Positions 1 to 5,601 of a stretch of DNA of 5,601 bases are shown piece by piece. The notes under the pieces are model-generated. The model ran no database searches, was not told the origin of the DNA, and saw nothing but the letters and a program-made list of their open reading frames with translations. Origin of the DNA: Planctomycetota bacterium (GTDB lineage Bacteria; Planctomycetota; Phycisphaerae; WQYP01); contig JAJYPG010000114.1 in the NCBI GenBank assembly GCA_021795535.1, forward strand, positions 1 to 5,601, given 5' to 3'. Made by a program: the position numbers and the translations under genes. How positions within the stretch are numbered: position 1 is the first letter of the stretch; each line of letters starts with the position of its first letter.

Positions 1-2
1 CG

Positions 3-839
3 TTGGGTTACATTCAACGCTTCAATGAAAAAATTGTGGTCGTAAAACTTGGCGGTTCCTTCATGGACACCCAGGCCGAGTTTCGCAAGGTCCTTACCGA
101 CATTGTATTCATGCACGCCGTGGGCATGAAACCTATTGTCGTTCACGGCGGCGGAAAGGCCATTACGCAAGCCATGACTGATGCGGGTTTGAAGGCCCAG
201 TTTGTCATGGGCCGCCGCTATACCGATGACCGCACCCTGGCCATCGCCGAACATGTACTGATAAACGATATAAACGCTTTTATTGTGGCCACCATCCATT
301 CGCTTGGCGGCAAGGCCATGCCGCTGCATTCTTTGGGAAGTGCGGTTCTGTTTGGAGAAAAGCTGTTCTTGCCCGGCCAGGGTGATGAACGAGTGGATAT
401 TGGCCGCGTGGGCCATGTGACCAGAGTGAATGCGGAATTGCTGCGGGCCTTAACTCAGGCGGACTTTATTCCCGTCATTGCACCCATTGCCCTGGATTCA
501 TCCGGTGGCAAGCTGAATGTGAATGCCGACACCGCCGCCGGTTTTGTGGCCGCAGCCATCAATGCGGAAAAAATGGTGCTGGTATCAGATACGCACGGCA
601 TCCGGCGCAACCGGGAAGATGCCACCTCGCTGGTGCGAAGCGTCACCCGCCGGGAAATTGAGTCACTGGTTTCCGAAGGACAAATTGGCGAAGGTATGCT
701 TCCCAAGGTGGAGGCATGCTTCATCGCGCTGGATGGCGGCGTGAATAAAACCCATATAATTGATGGCCGATTCCAGCACGCCCTGCTTCTGGAAATTTTT
801 TCAGATTCAGGTGTTGGAACGGAAATTATTCGTGGCTAA
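3..839 (+). CDS. argB: Acetylglutamate kinase, 5' end outside window
   Basis: The product phosphorylates N-acetyl-L-glutamate with ATP, the second step of arginine (ornithine) biosynthesis, in the cytoplasm. Numbered from the first in-frame codon here, the amino acid kinase fold shows VVVKLGG (13-18, with the catalytic Lys at 15), VVHGGGKAIT (46-55), GRRYTD (70-75), the substrate-binding NVNADTAAG (172-180), GMLPKVEAC (231-239, with the conserved Lys at 235) and a C-terminal HIIDGRFQHALLLEIF (251-266). Position 3 is a TTG, but it is probably internal: in many relatives the segment YIQRF-x-x-K is preceded by about ten or more residues, and the frame stays open to the window edge, so I treat the gene as 5'-truncated by the window. 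The visible 278 residues are near full length for the family (roughly 260-300). One small oddity is Lys after HGGG, where Pro is usual. A hairpin follows the stop, then argF. Confidence 0.95.
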   Translation: MGYIQRFNEKIVVVKLGGSFMDTQAEFRKVLTDIVFMHAVGMKPIVVHGGGKAITQAMTDAGLKAQFVMGRRYTDDRTLAIAEHVLINDINAFIVATIHSLGGKAMPLHSLGSAVLFGEKLFLPGQGDERVDIGRVGHVTRVNAELLRALTQADFIPVIAPIALDSSGGKLNVNADTAAGFVAAAINAEKMVLVSDTHGIRRNREDATSLVRSVTRREIESLVSEGQIGEGMLPKVEACFIALDGGVNKTHIIDGRFQHALLLEIFSDSGVGTEIIRG

Positions 840-862
840 TTCCGCCGCTTAAGCAAACCAAT

Positions 863-900
863 GGCCGCCGGAGGGCATCCGGCGGCCCCGTTTATTTTAT
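863..900 (+). terminator. GC hairpin with T-rich tail between argB and argF
   Basis: A perfect 9-base inverted repeat, GGCCGCCGG (863-871) and CCGGCGGCC (879-887), encloses a 7-base loop. It is followed by CCG and then TTTATTTTAT. This has the shape of an intrinsic terminator, although the T-tract is interrupted by A and offset three bases from the stem. It starts 24 bases after the argB stop and ends 13 bases before the argF start. It could end argB transcripts, act as a partial terminator that lowers argF and rph expression, or simply stabilise a processed 3' end. No leader peptide or antiterminator stem was seen nearby. Confidence 0.5.
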
Positions 901-913
901 CGGAGCATCCAAT

Positions 914-1867
914 ATGACAACCCGCAAAGAAAAATACCGCCCTCATAAAACTGATTTTATCGATATTTTAACGACCTCCCGTCCACTGCTGGATCATTTT
1001 CTGAATGTGGCGCAACGTCTGAAACAGCAATACAAAACCACGGGCCGAAACGAGCCGTTGGTGGCGGGCAAGGTACTGGCCATGATTTTTGAAAAGCCAT
1101 CTTTGCGCACCCGCGTGAGTTTTGATGTGGCGATGAACCATCTGGGTGGCAGCGCCATTTACATTTCCCCCAATGAAATTGGTTTGGGTGTGCGTGAAAG
1201 CGTGCCCGACGCGGCGCGCGTGCTTTCCGGTTTTTGTGATGCCATTATGGCCCGCACCTTTGCCCACGCCACCGTTGAAGGCCTGGCGCAAAACAGCTAC
1301 GGCCCGGTCATTAATGGCCTTAGCGACCACAGCCACCCCTGCCAGGTTATGGCGGATGTCATGACTATTCAGGAGCATTTCGGCCACCTGGACGACCTGA
1401 CGGTGGCTTATGTGGGCGACGGCAACAATGTGGCCCGGTCTCTGCTGGAAGTTTGCGGCCTCATGGGGCTTGGATTCCGAATCGCCACACCGCGCGGTTA
1501 TGAGTTGGATGAAAAATCCATTGCGGCGGCAAAAAAAACCAGCGAAAGTCTCAATTTTTTCGCCACCACAGACCCACAAGAGGCCGTGAGTCGTGCCGAT
1601 ATCATTTATACGGACACTTGGATTTCCATGGGGCAGGAAAAGGAAAAGCAGATGCGGCTTCCCATTTTTCAGCCTTATCAAATTAACCGTCAACTTCTTT
1701 CAGCCGCGCCCGGCCATGCCGTGGTCATGCACTGCCTGCCAGCCTACCGCGGGGTGGAAATAACCGATGAAGTGCTGGATGGCGAACATAGCGTGGTGTT
1801 TGACCAGGCGGAAAATCGGCTGCATTTTCAAAAAGGCCTCCTGGCCGTCCTTATAGGCGGACAATAA
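914..1867 (+). CDS. argF: Ornithine carbamoyltransferase
   Basis: The product transfers the carbamoyl group from carbamoyl phosphate to L-ornithine, giving citrulline, the sixth step of arginine biosynthesis, in the cytoplasm (the family is typically trimeric). The 317 residues are family length. The N-terminal carbamoyl-phosphate domain shows FEKPSLRTRVSF (59-70, containing the S-x-R-T-R loop), MARTFAH (112-118) and HPCQVMAD (141-148). The ornithine domain shows VGDGNNVARSLL (167-178), DTWISMG (234-240, the ornithine-binding SMG loop) and HCLPAYRG (273-280, with the catalytic Cys). HPCQ together with the SMG loop favours ornithine over aspartate or acetylornithine carbamoyltransferase. The ATG is preceded by CGGAG at 901-905 with an 8-base spacer. 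The catabolic form (arcB) cannot be fully excluded by sequence alone, but the argB neighbour supports a biosynthetic role. Confidence 0.96.
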   Translation: MTTRKEKYRPHKTDFIDILTTSRPLLDHFLNVAQRLKQQYKTTGRNEPLVAGKVLAMIFEKPSLRTRVSFDVAMNHLGGSAIYISPNEIGLGVRESVPDAARVLSGFCDAIMARTFAHATVEGLAQNSYGPVINGLSDHSHPCQVMADVMTIQEHFGHLDDLTVAYVGDGNNVARSLLEVCGLMGLGFRIATPRGYELDEKSIAAAKKTSESLNFFATTDPQEAVSRADIIYTDTWISMGQEKEKQMRLPIFQPYQINRQLLSAAPGHAVVMHCLPAYRGVEITDEVLDGEHSVVFDQAENRLHFQKGLLAVLIGGQ

Positions 1868-1943
1868 TTTTACGCGACATACCGCGTGCCGCGCACCATC
1901 CATACAATTGAAATCTGATATCTGAAACCCGGAGTCCCGATCC

Positions 1944-2672
1944 ATGGCAAAAACATTCGCTCGGCACGATGGCCGCAAACCCAATCAGCTTCGCCCTGTC
2001 CGCATCATCCGCAATTTTACATCCCACGCGGGCGGATCAGTGTTTGTGTCGTTTGGCAACACGCGCGTTCTTTGTACCGCCATGATCGAACCAGGTGTGC
2101 CACCGTGGCTGGCCGGCAAAGGCCGCGGCTGGCTGACTGCGGAATATTCCATGCTTCCCTCGTCCACACATTCCCGCAAAAAACGGGACGGCGGAAAACC
2201 AGATGGCCGGGGTGTGGAAATTCAGCGTCTGGTGGGGCGCGTGCTGCGCAGCGTTATCAGCCTGGACAAGCTGGGTGAAAATACCCTCTGGCTGGATTGT
2301 GATGTTTTGCAGGCCGACGGGGGCACCCGTACCGCCGCGATTACCGGTGCCCAGGTGGCCTTGGCCGACGCAATCAACAAGGCCCGCAAAGATGGCCTGC
2401 TGACCGATTCACCCCTCACTGGCCAGGTGGCTGCTGTAAGCGTGGGGTTGGTGGAGGGGCATGCGGTTCTGGACCTGGATTATCCGGAGGATTCCAATGC
2501 CCAGGCCGACATGAACGTGGCCATGCTTGCCGACGGATCGCTGGTGGAAGTTCAGGCCACCGGTGAAAAAGCGACCTTTACGTCGCGTCAACTCTCAACC
2601 ATGCTGGCCCTGGCGACGGACGGAATACGCGAACTTCATAAATATCAGACGCGGGCGTTGACCCGACGATAA
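1944..2672 (+). CDS. rph: Ribonuclease PH
   Basis: This is a phosphorolytic 3'-to-5' exoribonuclease that trims tRNA precursors and other RNA 3' ends, releasing nucleoside diphosphates. Family members form a hexameric ring in the cytoplasm. The 242 residues match the usual length of about 240. Visible signatures are [13 protein letters not shown] (7-19), [16 protein letters not shown] (31-46), [17 protein letters not shown] (62-78), [12 protein letters not shown] (88-99), [20 protein letters not shown] (117-136, in which GTR at 127-129 is the phosphate-binding triad) and [17 protein letters not shown] (178-194, with the acidic catalytic and metal residues). The start is supported by GGAG at 1931-1934, nine bases before the ATG. 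The gene follows argF by 76 bases with no convincing terminator between them, so read-through from the arginine genes is likely. It converges on the deacetylase gene. Confidence 0.97.
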   Translation: MAKTFARHDGRKPNQLRPVRIIRNFTSHAGGSVFVSFGNTRVLCTAMIEPGVPPWLAGKGRGWLTAEYSMLPSSTHSRKKRDGGKPDGRGVEIQRLVGRVLRSVISLDKLGENTLWLDCDVLQADGGTRTAAITGAQVALADAINKARKDGLLTDSPLTGQVAAVSVGLVEGHAVLDLDYPEDSNAQADMNVAMLADGSLVEVQATGEKATFTSRQLSTMLALATDGIRELHKYQTRALTRR

Positions 2673-2724
2673 CGGGACCGCGTGCAGTATAAAACACCAA
2701 CCAAATACCCGCGCCCGCATTTTA

Positions 2725-3651
2725 TTACACTAACTCCAGAAGGCCCTGAACATGGAGCGCGGCGCACCGGGCCAGGGCACTTAAGTTGTACCCCCCTTCC
2801 AGCACGGAAATAATTTGACCCACGCAATGACGCCGCGCCACGGAAACAATTTCCCGCGTCAGCCGGATATAATCCTCATCAACCCAGCGCATGTTACCCA
2901 TATCGTCCTGAAAGTGGGCATCAAAACCGGCGGAAATAAAGAGCATCCGCGGCTGGAATTTTTCCAACGCGGGCAGCCAATGCCGCAGAATCACGTTTCG
3001 CAGCGAATCTCCATCCGCGCCTGCGGCAAGCCCCACATTGACCATATTCGTGCTTAGGGGGCTTGGTTCGGTATTGGGGAATATATCACGGGCAAAAGTG
3101 GACAACATTAAAACGCGATCATCACCGGCAAGAATCTGCTCACTGCCATCACCATGGTGAACGTCAAAATCAATAAGTGCGATTCGATTCACACCGTGGG
3201 CCAGAGCATGGTGAATGCCCACTGCAACATTGTTAAAAAAACAGAAGCCGCCGGCTTTAGCCCTGTGGGCATGGTGGCCGGGCGGGCGAATGTTGCAAAA
3301 AACACGGCGATATTTTCCCTGTAAAACCAGGTCTGTGGCGAGAACCACCGCTCCGGCGGCGATCCGCGCGGCGGGCAGCGTATGGGGTGTGAGAAAAGTA
3401 TCTTCATCCAATGGAAAAAATCCCCGGAGTGGAACCGAGCTTTTAAGAAAATCAAGGTAGGCTCGCGTATGAACCCTTAACAATTGTTCATTGGTTGCGG
3501 GAAATGCCGTCAGACAATCCAACTGATCCAGCAGACCGGTTAAGGCAAGTCGATCGGCAATGGCCCGCACTCTTGCGGGTTGCTCCGGATGTTCCGGTCC
3601 CATGTCGTGATCCTGACAACGCGGGTCAGAAATGTAAGCCATTCGATTCAT
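2725..3651 (-). CDS. Histone deacetylase family amidohydrolase
   Basis: This is a zinc-dependent deacetylase of the arginase/deacetylase fold. Family members remove acetyl groups from protein lysines (including AcuC acting on acetyl-CoA synthetase), or from acetylpolyamines and other small amides; the substrate here is unknown. All catalytic elements are present in 308 residues: the opening MGPEHPEQPARVRAI (17-31), RPPGHHA (122-128, the His pair), GGFCFFNN (134-141), DFDVHHGDG (161-169, zinc ligands Asp163 and His165), SAGFDAH (240-246, zinc ligand Asp244) and LEGGYNL (284-290, transition-state Tyr288). GFCFFNN and GGY fit class II-type bacterial homologues. No signal peptide is seen, so it is cytoplasmic. 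ATGs at codons 1 and 4 are both possible, and neither has a good ribosome binding site. It ends in tandem TAA codons, 52 bases from the rph stop. It lies downstream of ctaA with no evident functional link. Confidence 0.93.
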   Translation of the reverse strand: MNRMAYISDPRCQDHDMGPEHPEQPARVRAIADRLALTGLLDQLDCLTAFPATNEQLLRVHTRAYLDFLKSSVPLRGFFPLDEDTFLTPHTLPAARIAAGAVVLATDLVLQGKYRRVFCNIRPPGHHAHRAKAGGFCFFNNVAVGIHHALAHGVNRIALIDFDVHHGDGSEQILAGDDRVLMLSTFARDIFPNTEPSPLSTNMVNVGLAAGADGDSLRNVILRHWLPALEKFQPRMLFISAGFDAHFQDDMGNMRWVDEDYIRLTREIVSVARRHCVGQIISVLEGGYNLSALARCAALHVQGLLELV

Positions 3652-3664
3652 GGGCGGATCATAA

Positions 3665-3697
3665 CCGGTAGATGGGAACTGTGGAAAAATTTACCGG
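3665..3697. promoter_or_regulatory. Dyad just upstream of the deacetylase gene
   Basis: In the 114-base gap between ctaA and the deacetylase gene, CCGGTAGAT (3665-3673) and ATTTACCGG (3689-3697) form an inverted repeat with eight of nine bases matching and a 15-base centre. It ends 13 bases before the deacetylase ATG. It could be an operator or a 5'-UTR hairpin. The rest of the gap shows no clear promoter: TATACA reads on the minus strand, but with a poor -35. Function is unknown and chance is possible. Confidence 0.25.
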
Positions 3698-3765
3698 GGG
3701 AACAAGTTGCCAGGCCCTGTATACACCGCACGCACAAAATGTCCGCCCCGCTTCAGACGATGGGC

Positions 3766-5184
3766 TTACAGCCCCAATTCACGCATGGGCAACGAGCGAT
3801 GCAACCGGGTAAACCAGCAGGCGGTTAGAACCGCGGCGGCCAGCAAAATAGCGCCGGTTACCTGATGAGCGGTGGTGACAAGGGCTTGTATCATGGTCGG
3901 ATGGGTCAGTGGACCTTGGCCGCCAATGGCGACCACCGCAGCCACCCCCAGCAGCACCTGCAATGTAACCACCCCCAGCACAGCCAGACCGACCCGCTGA
4001 AGTATCAGTGAATCCGCATTGAGTCCCCAAGCGCGAATTCCAACGAACAGGCAGAGCAAAAGTACTACCACGGCCACGCTGATGTGTATCGCCAGTACCA
4101 TGCCAATATGTCTTAAAATACTGCCGAGAGCAAGCTGAACCATCAACAGGCCGACAAGAACCCAGGAAAGCGTACGGTCGAAGCGGGCACTGGCTTTTGC
4201 GGCAGGCTTGGGGCCAAGGAGCCATGTGCGTGAACAGATGGCCGTCAGAGCAACCAATACACCAAAGAACAATTGGCCAAAGACGCCATGGACAATGGCC
4301 AGCGTGGTGCTGGGGTCCATGTGGCTGCGTGCCTCGGCAAAAGTGAGGTGACCGGTCACACGCAGGCCGCCCAGAAGACCTTGTGCGATAACCATAAGTA
4401 GCGATCCTGCCGCAAGAAATTTGACCCAGCGGCGCGATTCAATGCGAAAAATGTAGAGAGTCTGGACCAGCATGCCAAGGCCCACCAGTGTGCCCAGAAG
4501 ACGATGGGTATGCTCAAAATAAACGCCACCGGTCATGTGAGAAAGAGGAAAGAAAAACATGCCATAATGAAAGGTGTCGGGCCAGTCTGGAACGGAAAGG
4601 CCGGCATTAAGACCAGTTACCATTCCGCCTGCCAATATTAGAACCAGTGTGGCCAAAGCGGTGGAGACGGTAAGGGAGGCGAGTCCATCCATTTTTTGCA
4701 AACGGTTGGGATTCAGAAATCGTCCAAGCACACCACCAATAAGACCAAGCAGTGCGGATATAACCATAGCCAGGGGAATGGAAACCACCGCATAGTCAAG
4801 AATGCGGTGGTCGGTGGTAAGATCGTGTCCGAGGGAACCGATAATAAGCAGGTTGAAGCCGCCGGCAATCAGACCGGTGTAAAGACCGCCCCAGGCACTT
4901 CTTGCGGTTCGAGCGGTGGTGGCAATGCCGCCAAAAACCAAGAGCAAAAGCATGAGTCCAAGAAGCAAAGGGGCGGGAACGGCGGCACCGGGCATTCGGC
5001 ACAAATAGCCAGTGGTCCACATACTGGTGCTTGTGGCAAAACCCAATGCCAGAAGATCGCCAAAGCTACGCGAAAGAGAAGTGGCTTCGGGCAGGACCGC
5101 CGCCGATTCTTTCGATTCCAGCCGTGTTGTGGCCGAGTTGGCAAATTTCCGAGTTGTGGGAGTTTGTGTAAGCATGACCAGCAT
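3766..5184 (-). CDS. ctaA: Heme A synthase (COX15/CtaA) with N-terminal membrane extension
   Basis: This integral membrane enzyme oxidises the C8 methyl of heme O to the formyl group of heme A, the cofactor of aa3-type cytochrome oxidases. The C-terminal part (about 169-455) has the expected eight hydrophobic helices. The four heme-ligand histidines fall where they should in the even-numbered helices: His227 in EHTHRLLG (224-231), His299 in IVHGVFG, His367 in AIHISVA and His440 in TAHQVTG. The first external loop carries the signature GLNAGLSVPDWP (191-202) but lacks the cysteine pair found in Bacillus CtaA. At 472 residues it is long for the family: residues 1-165 form a Ser/Thr-rich head plus about three extra hydrophobic segments (72-90, 98-119, 130-157). 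GGCGGA sits directly before the first ATG but nine bases before the ATG of codon 4, so the fourth codon may be the true start. Heme O synthase (ctaB) is not in the window. Confidence 0.92.
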   Translation of the reverse strand: MLVMLTQTPTTRKFANSATTRLESKESAAVLPEATSLSRSFGDLLALGFATSTSMWTTGYLCRMPGAAVPAPLLLGLMLLLLVFGGIATTARTARSAWGGLYTGLIAGGFNLLIIGSLGHDLTTDHRILDYAVVSIPLAMVISALLGLIGGVLGRFLNPNRLQKMDGLASLTVSTALATLVLILAGGMVTGLNAGLSVPDWPDTFHYGMFFFPLSHMTGGVYFEHTHRLLGTLVGLGMLVQTLYIFRIESRRWVKFLAAGSLLMVIAQGLLGGLRVTGHLTFAEARSHMDPSTTLAIVHGVFGQLFFGVLVALTAICSRTWLLGPKPAAKASARFDRTLSWVLVGLLMVQLALGSILRHIGMVLAIHISVAVVVLLLCLFVGIRAWGLNADSLILQRVGLAVLGVVTLQVLLGVAAVVAIGGQGPLTHPTMIQALVTTAHQVTGAILLAAAVLTACWFTRLHRSLPMRELGL

Positions 5185-5219
5185 TCCGCCAAAAGTTCGT
5201 GCATCTTTTCACAAAGTGT

Positions 5220-5249
5220 ATGGTAGCGGGTCAGGCCATGCAAATTCAA
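5220..5249 (-). promoter_or_regulatory. Possible ctaA promoter
   Basis: Read on the minus strand, TTGAAT (5244-5249) is followed after 18 bases by TACCAT (5220-5225). Each hexamer matches the sigma-70 consensus at four of six positions. The predicted start would lie about 30 bases before the ctaA ATG. The match is modest. The left arm of the 12-base inverted repeat lies six bases upstream of the -35. Confidence 0.25.
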
Positions 5250-5254
5250 GGGAA

Positions 5255-5266
5255 GTAACCGTTCAC
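5255..5266 (-). promoter_or_regulatory. Operator-like site, left arm of inverted repeat
   Basis: On the minus strand this reads GTGAACGGTTAC, an exact inverted copy of 5402-5413. Each copy is itself a partial palindrome (eight of twelve bases) with a central CG, the form typical of LacI-family operators. It lies 70 bases before the ctaA start and just upstream of a candidate ctaA -35. The regulator is not in the window. Confidence 0.5.
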
Positions 5267-5284
5267 GGGCAAAAAGGGGGGAAA

Positions 5285-5312
5285 TTGACAAAAAACGATG
5301 GTTTTTAACAAT
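5285..5312 (+). promoter_or_regulatory. TTGACA element with dyad in the spacer
   Basis: A perfect -35 consensus TTGACA lies at 5285-5290. The best -10 is weak: AACAAT at 5307-5312, four of six positions, 16-base spacer. The spacer holds an inverted repeat, AAAAAC (5291-5296) and GTTTTT (5301-5306), around GATG, which could be an operator or a small hairpin. The element lies between the two operator-like sites. Promoter function is uncertain because of the poor -10. Confidence 0.25.
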
Positions 5313-5401
5313 TCAGACCCTTTTTTAGAAATCAGAGAGCTTTGTTATCCGCTGGTGCCCAACACCTTTTTATTTCTCTATATTTGCGGGTTTCCAGCTC
5401 T

Positions 5402-5413
5402 GTGAACGGTTAC
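5402..5413 (+). promoter_or_regulatory. Operator-like site, right arm of inverted repeat
   Basis: The plus strand reads GTGAACGGTTAC, the exact inverse of 5255-5266. With one to two flanking bases (TGTGAACGGTTACCA, 5401-5415) it matches 12 of 15 positions of the E. coli lac operator core as I recall it. The two sites are 147 bases apart centre to centre, suiting looping by a tetrameric or paired repressor. The site lies 145 bases before the ATG at 5559. Confidence 0.5.
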
Positions 5414-5487
5414 CAAAACAATTTCACGATAAGACCTTCGAAAGGCCATTAAGGAAAATAAATCCGTATGCAGTGACTGAAGAATAC

Positions 5488-5516
5488 TTGCCGCCCTCAG
5501 ATGCTCATGCCATAAT
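5488..5516 (+). promoter_or_regulatory. Candidate sigma-70 promoter of the gene at 5559
   Basis: TTGCCG (5488-5493, four of six) is followed after exactly 17 bases by CATAAT (5511-5516, five of six). The TG at 5508-5509 places an extended -10 (TGC before CATAAT). Transcription would begin near 5523, leaving a leader of about 36 bases that carries the ribosome binding site. This is the best promoter match in the intergenic region. Confidence 0.45.
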
Positions 5517-5544
5517 CCCACTTCTTAACAGATAGGTCATTTGC

Positions 5545-5550
5545 AGGAGA
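5545..5550 (+). promoter_or_regulatory. Ribosome binding site for the gene at 5559
   Basis: AGGAGA ends eight bases before the ATG at 5559, an ideal Shine-Dalgarno position. An in-frame TAA at 5526-5528 rules out a start much further upstream. Together these fix the start of a gene of which only 14 codons are visible. Confidence 0.75.
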
Positions 5551-5558
5551 TTCGACTG

Positions 5559-5601
5559 ATGCCTTCACTGAATCAACCACGCCGGACTTTTGTCAAACAA
5601 A
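5559..5601 (+). CDS. N-terminus of a probable Tat-exported protein, 3' end outside window
   Basis: Only the first 14 residues are visible, MPSLNQPRRTFVKQ, running off the right edge. Residues 8-13, RRTFVK, fit the twin-arginine signal consensus S/T-R-R-x-F-L-K, with Pro in place of Ser/Thr and Val in place of Leu. Known Tat substrates are folded, often cofactor-bound enzymes sent to the periplasm or envelope. In Planctomycetota and Verrucomicrobia many Gfo/Idh/MocA-type dehydrogenases and DUF1501-type or sulfatase-related proteins begin this way. The enzyme class cannot be told from this fragment, and the hydrophobic part of the signal lies outside the window. A strong ribosome binding site, an extended -10 promoter and nearby operator-like sites suggest a regulated transcription unit. 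Confidence 0.7.
   Translation, partial: MPSLNQPRRTFVKQ

Larger units (their letters stand above)
5185..5558. other. Divergent intergenic regulatory region
   Basis: These 374 bases separate ctaA (minus) from the gene starting at 5559 (plus). The stretch is AT-richer than the flanking genes and has no credible ORF. It holds a perfect 12-base inverted repeat (5255-5266 and 5402-5413), a lac-operator-like half-site (5342-5353), an A-tract/T-tract dyad beside a perfect TTGACA (5285-5306), and candidate promoters for both flanking genes. No tRNA or recognisable riboswitch was seen. Confidence 0.7.

Noticed and set aside
3..5. TTG as the true start codon of argB
   Set aside because: Relatives have residues before the YIQRF segment, the frame remains open to the window edge, and no ribosome binding site can be seen. 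The gene is more likely cut by the window.
968..1693. Long open frame (241 codons) on the minus strand opposite argF
   Set aside because: It lies wholly inside the clear argF gene, its translation shows no recognisable domain, and it has no independent support. It is an antisense shadow of a GC-biased gene.
1903..1908. TACAAT as a -10 element of an rph promoter
   Set aside because: There is no acceptable -35 at 15-18 bases upstream and no extended -10 TG, so the hexamer alone is not enough.
2651..2718. GCGGGCG (2651-2657) and CGCCCGC (2712-2718) as a shared terminator between rph and the deacetylase gene
   Set aside because: The arms are only seven bases long, 54 bases apart, and one lies inside the rph coding region. 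The fold is too weak to call.
4696..5226. Open frame (176 codons) on the plus strand opposite the ctaA N-terminus
   Set aside because: Its translation is low-complexity, rich in Gly, Lys and Ser, which is what the antisense of hydrophobic membrane helices looks like. No family features are seen.
5354..5375. GGTG-loop-CACC followed by TTTTTATTT as an intrinsic terminator
   Set aside because: The stem is only four base pairs, and there is no upstream plus-strand gene needing termination.
5468..5476. Two-codon leader ORF (ATG CAG TGA) upstream of the last gene
   Set aside because: It has no well-placed ribosome binding site, and it lies upstream of the best promoter's predicted start, so it would not be in that transcript.

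Overview
The window reads as ordinary bacterial chromosome carrying housekeeping genes. It holds five well-supported protein genes, the first of which runs off the left edge, plus the first 14 codons of a sixth at the right edge. I see no mobile element, CRISPR array, rRNA or tRNA. The organism is most likely Planctomycetota or a relative in the PVC group. This is an inference from the long membrane extension on the heme A synthase and from the twin-arginine start of the last gene, a style common in planctomycete secreted oxidoreductases. No sequence search was possible, so the placement is tentative. The heme A synthase implies aerobic respiration with a heme-a type terminal oxidase.

Left half, plus strand (3-2672): argB (acetylglutamate kinase, 5' end outside the window), argF (ornithine carbamoyltransferase) and rph (RNase PH). 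The gaps are 74 and 76 bases, and argF and rph each have a GGAG ribosome binding site. ArgB performs the second step and ArgF the sixth step of arginine biosynthesis, so this is the end of an arginine gene cluster followed by an RNA-processing gene. A strong GC hairpin with a T-rich tail lies between argB and argF and could terminate or attenuate transcription.

Middle, minus strand (2725-5184): a complete histone-deacetylase-family amidohydrolase, converging on rph with only 52 bases between them. Upstream of it lies ctaA/COX15 heme A synthase with all four heme-ligand histidines and about 165 extra N-terminal residues. These two genes are co-oriented and 114 bases apart; they may share a transcript but have no obvious shared function.

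Right end (5185-5601): a 374-base, AT-richer divergent intergenic region between ctaA and a new plus-strand gene. It is the most interesting part of the window. It contains a perfect 12-base inverted repeat whose arms resemble LacI-family operators and lie 147 bases apart (14 helical turns at 10.5 bp per turn). It also has a good extended -10 promoter and a clear ribosome binding site for the new gene, whose N-terminus carries a twin-arginine (Tat) export motif. The likely picture is a regulated, exported enzyme gene whose body lies outside the window.
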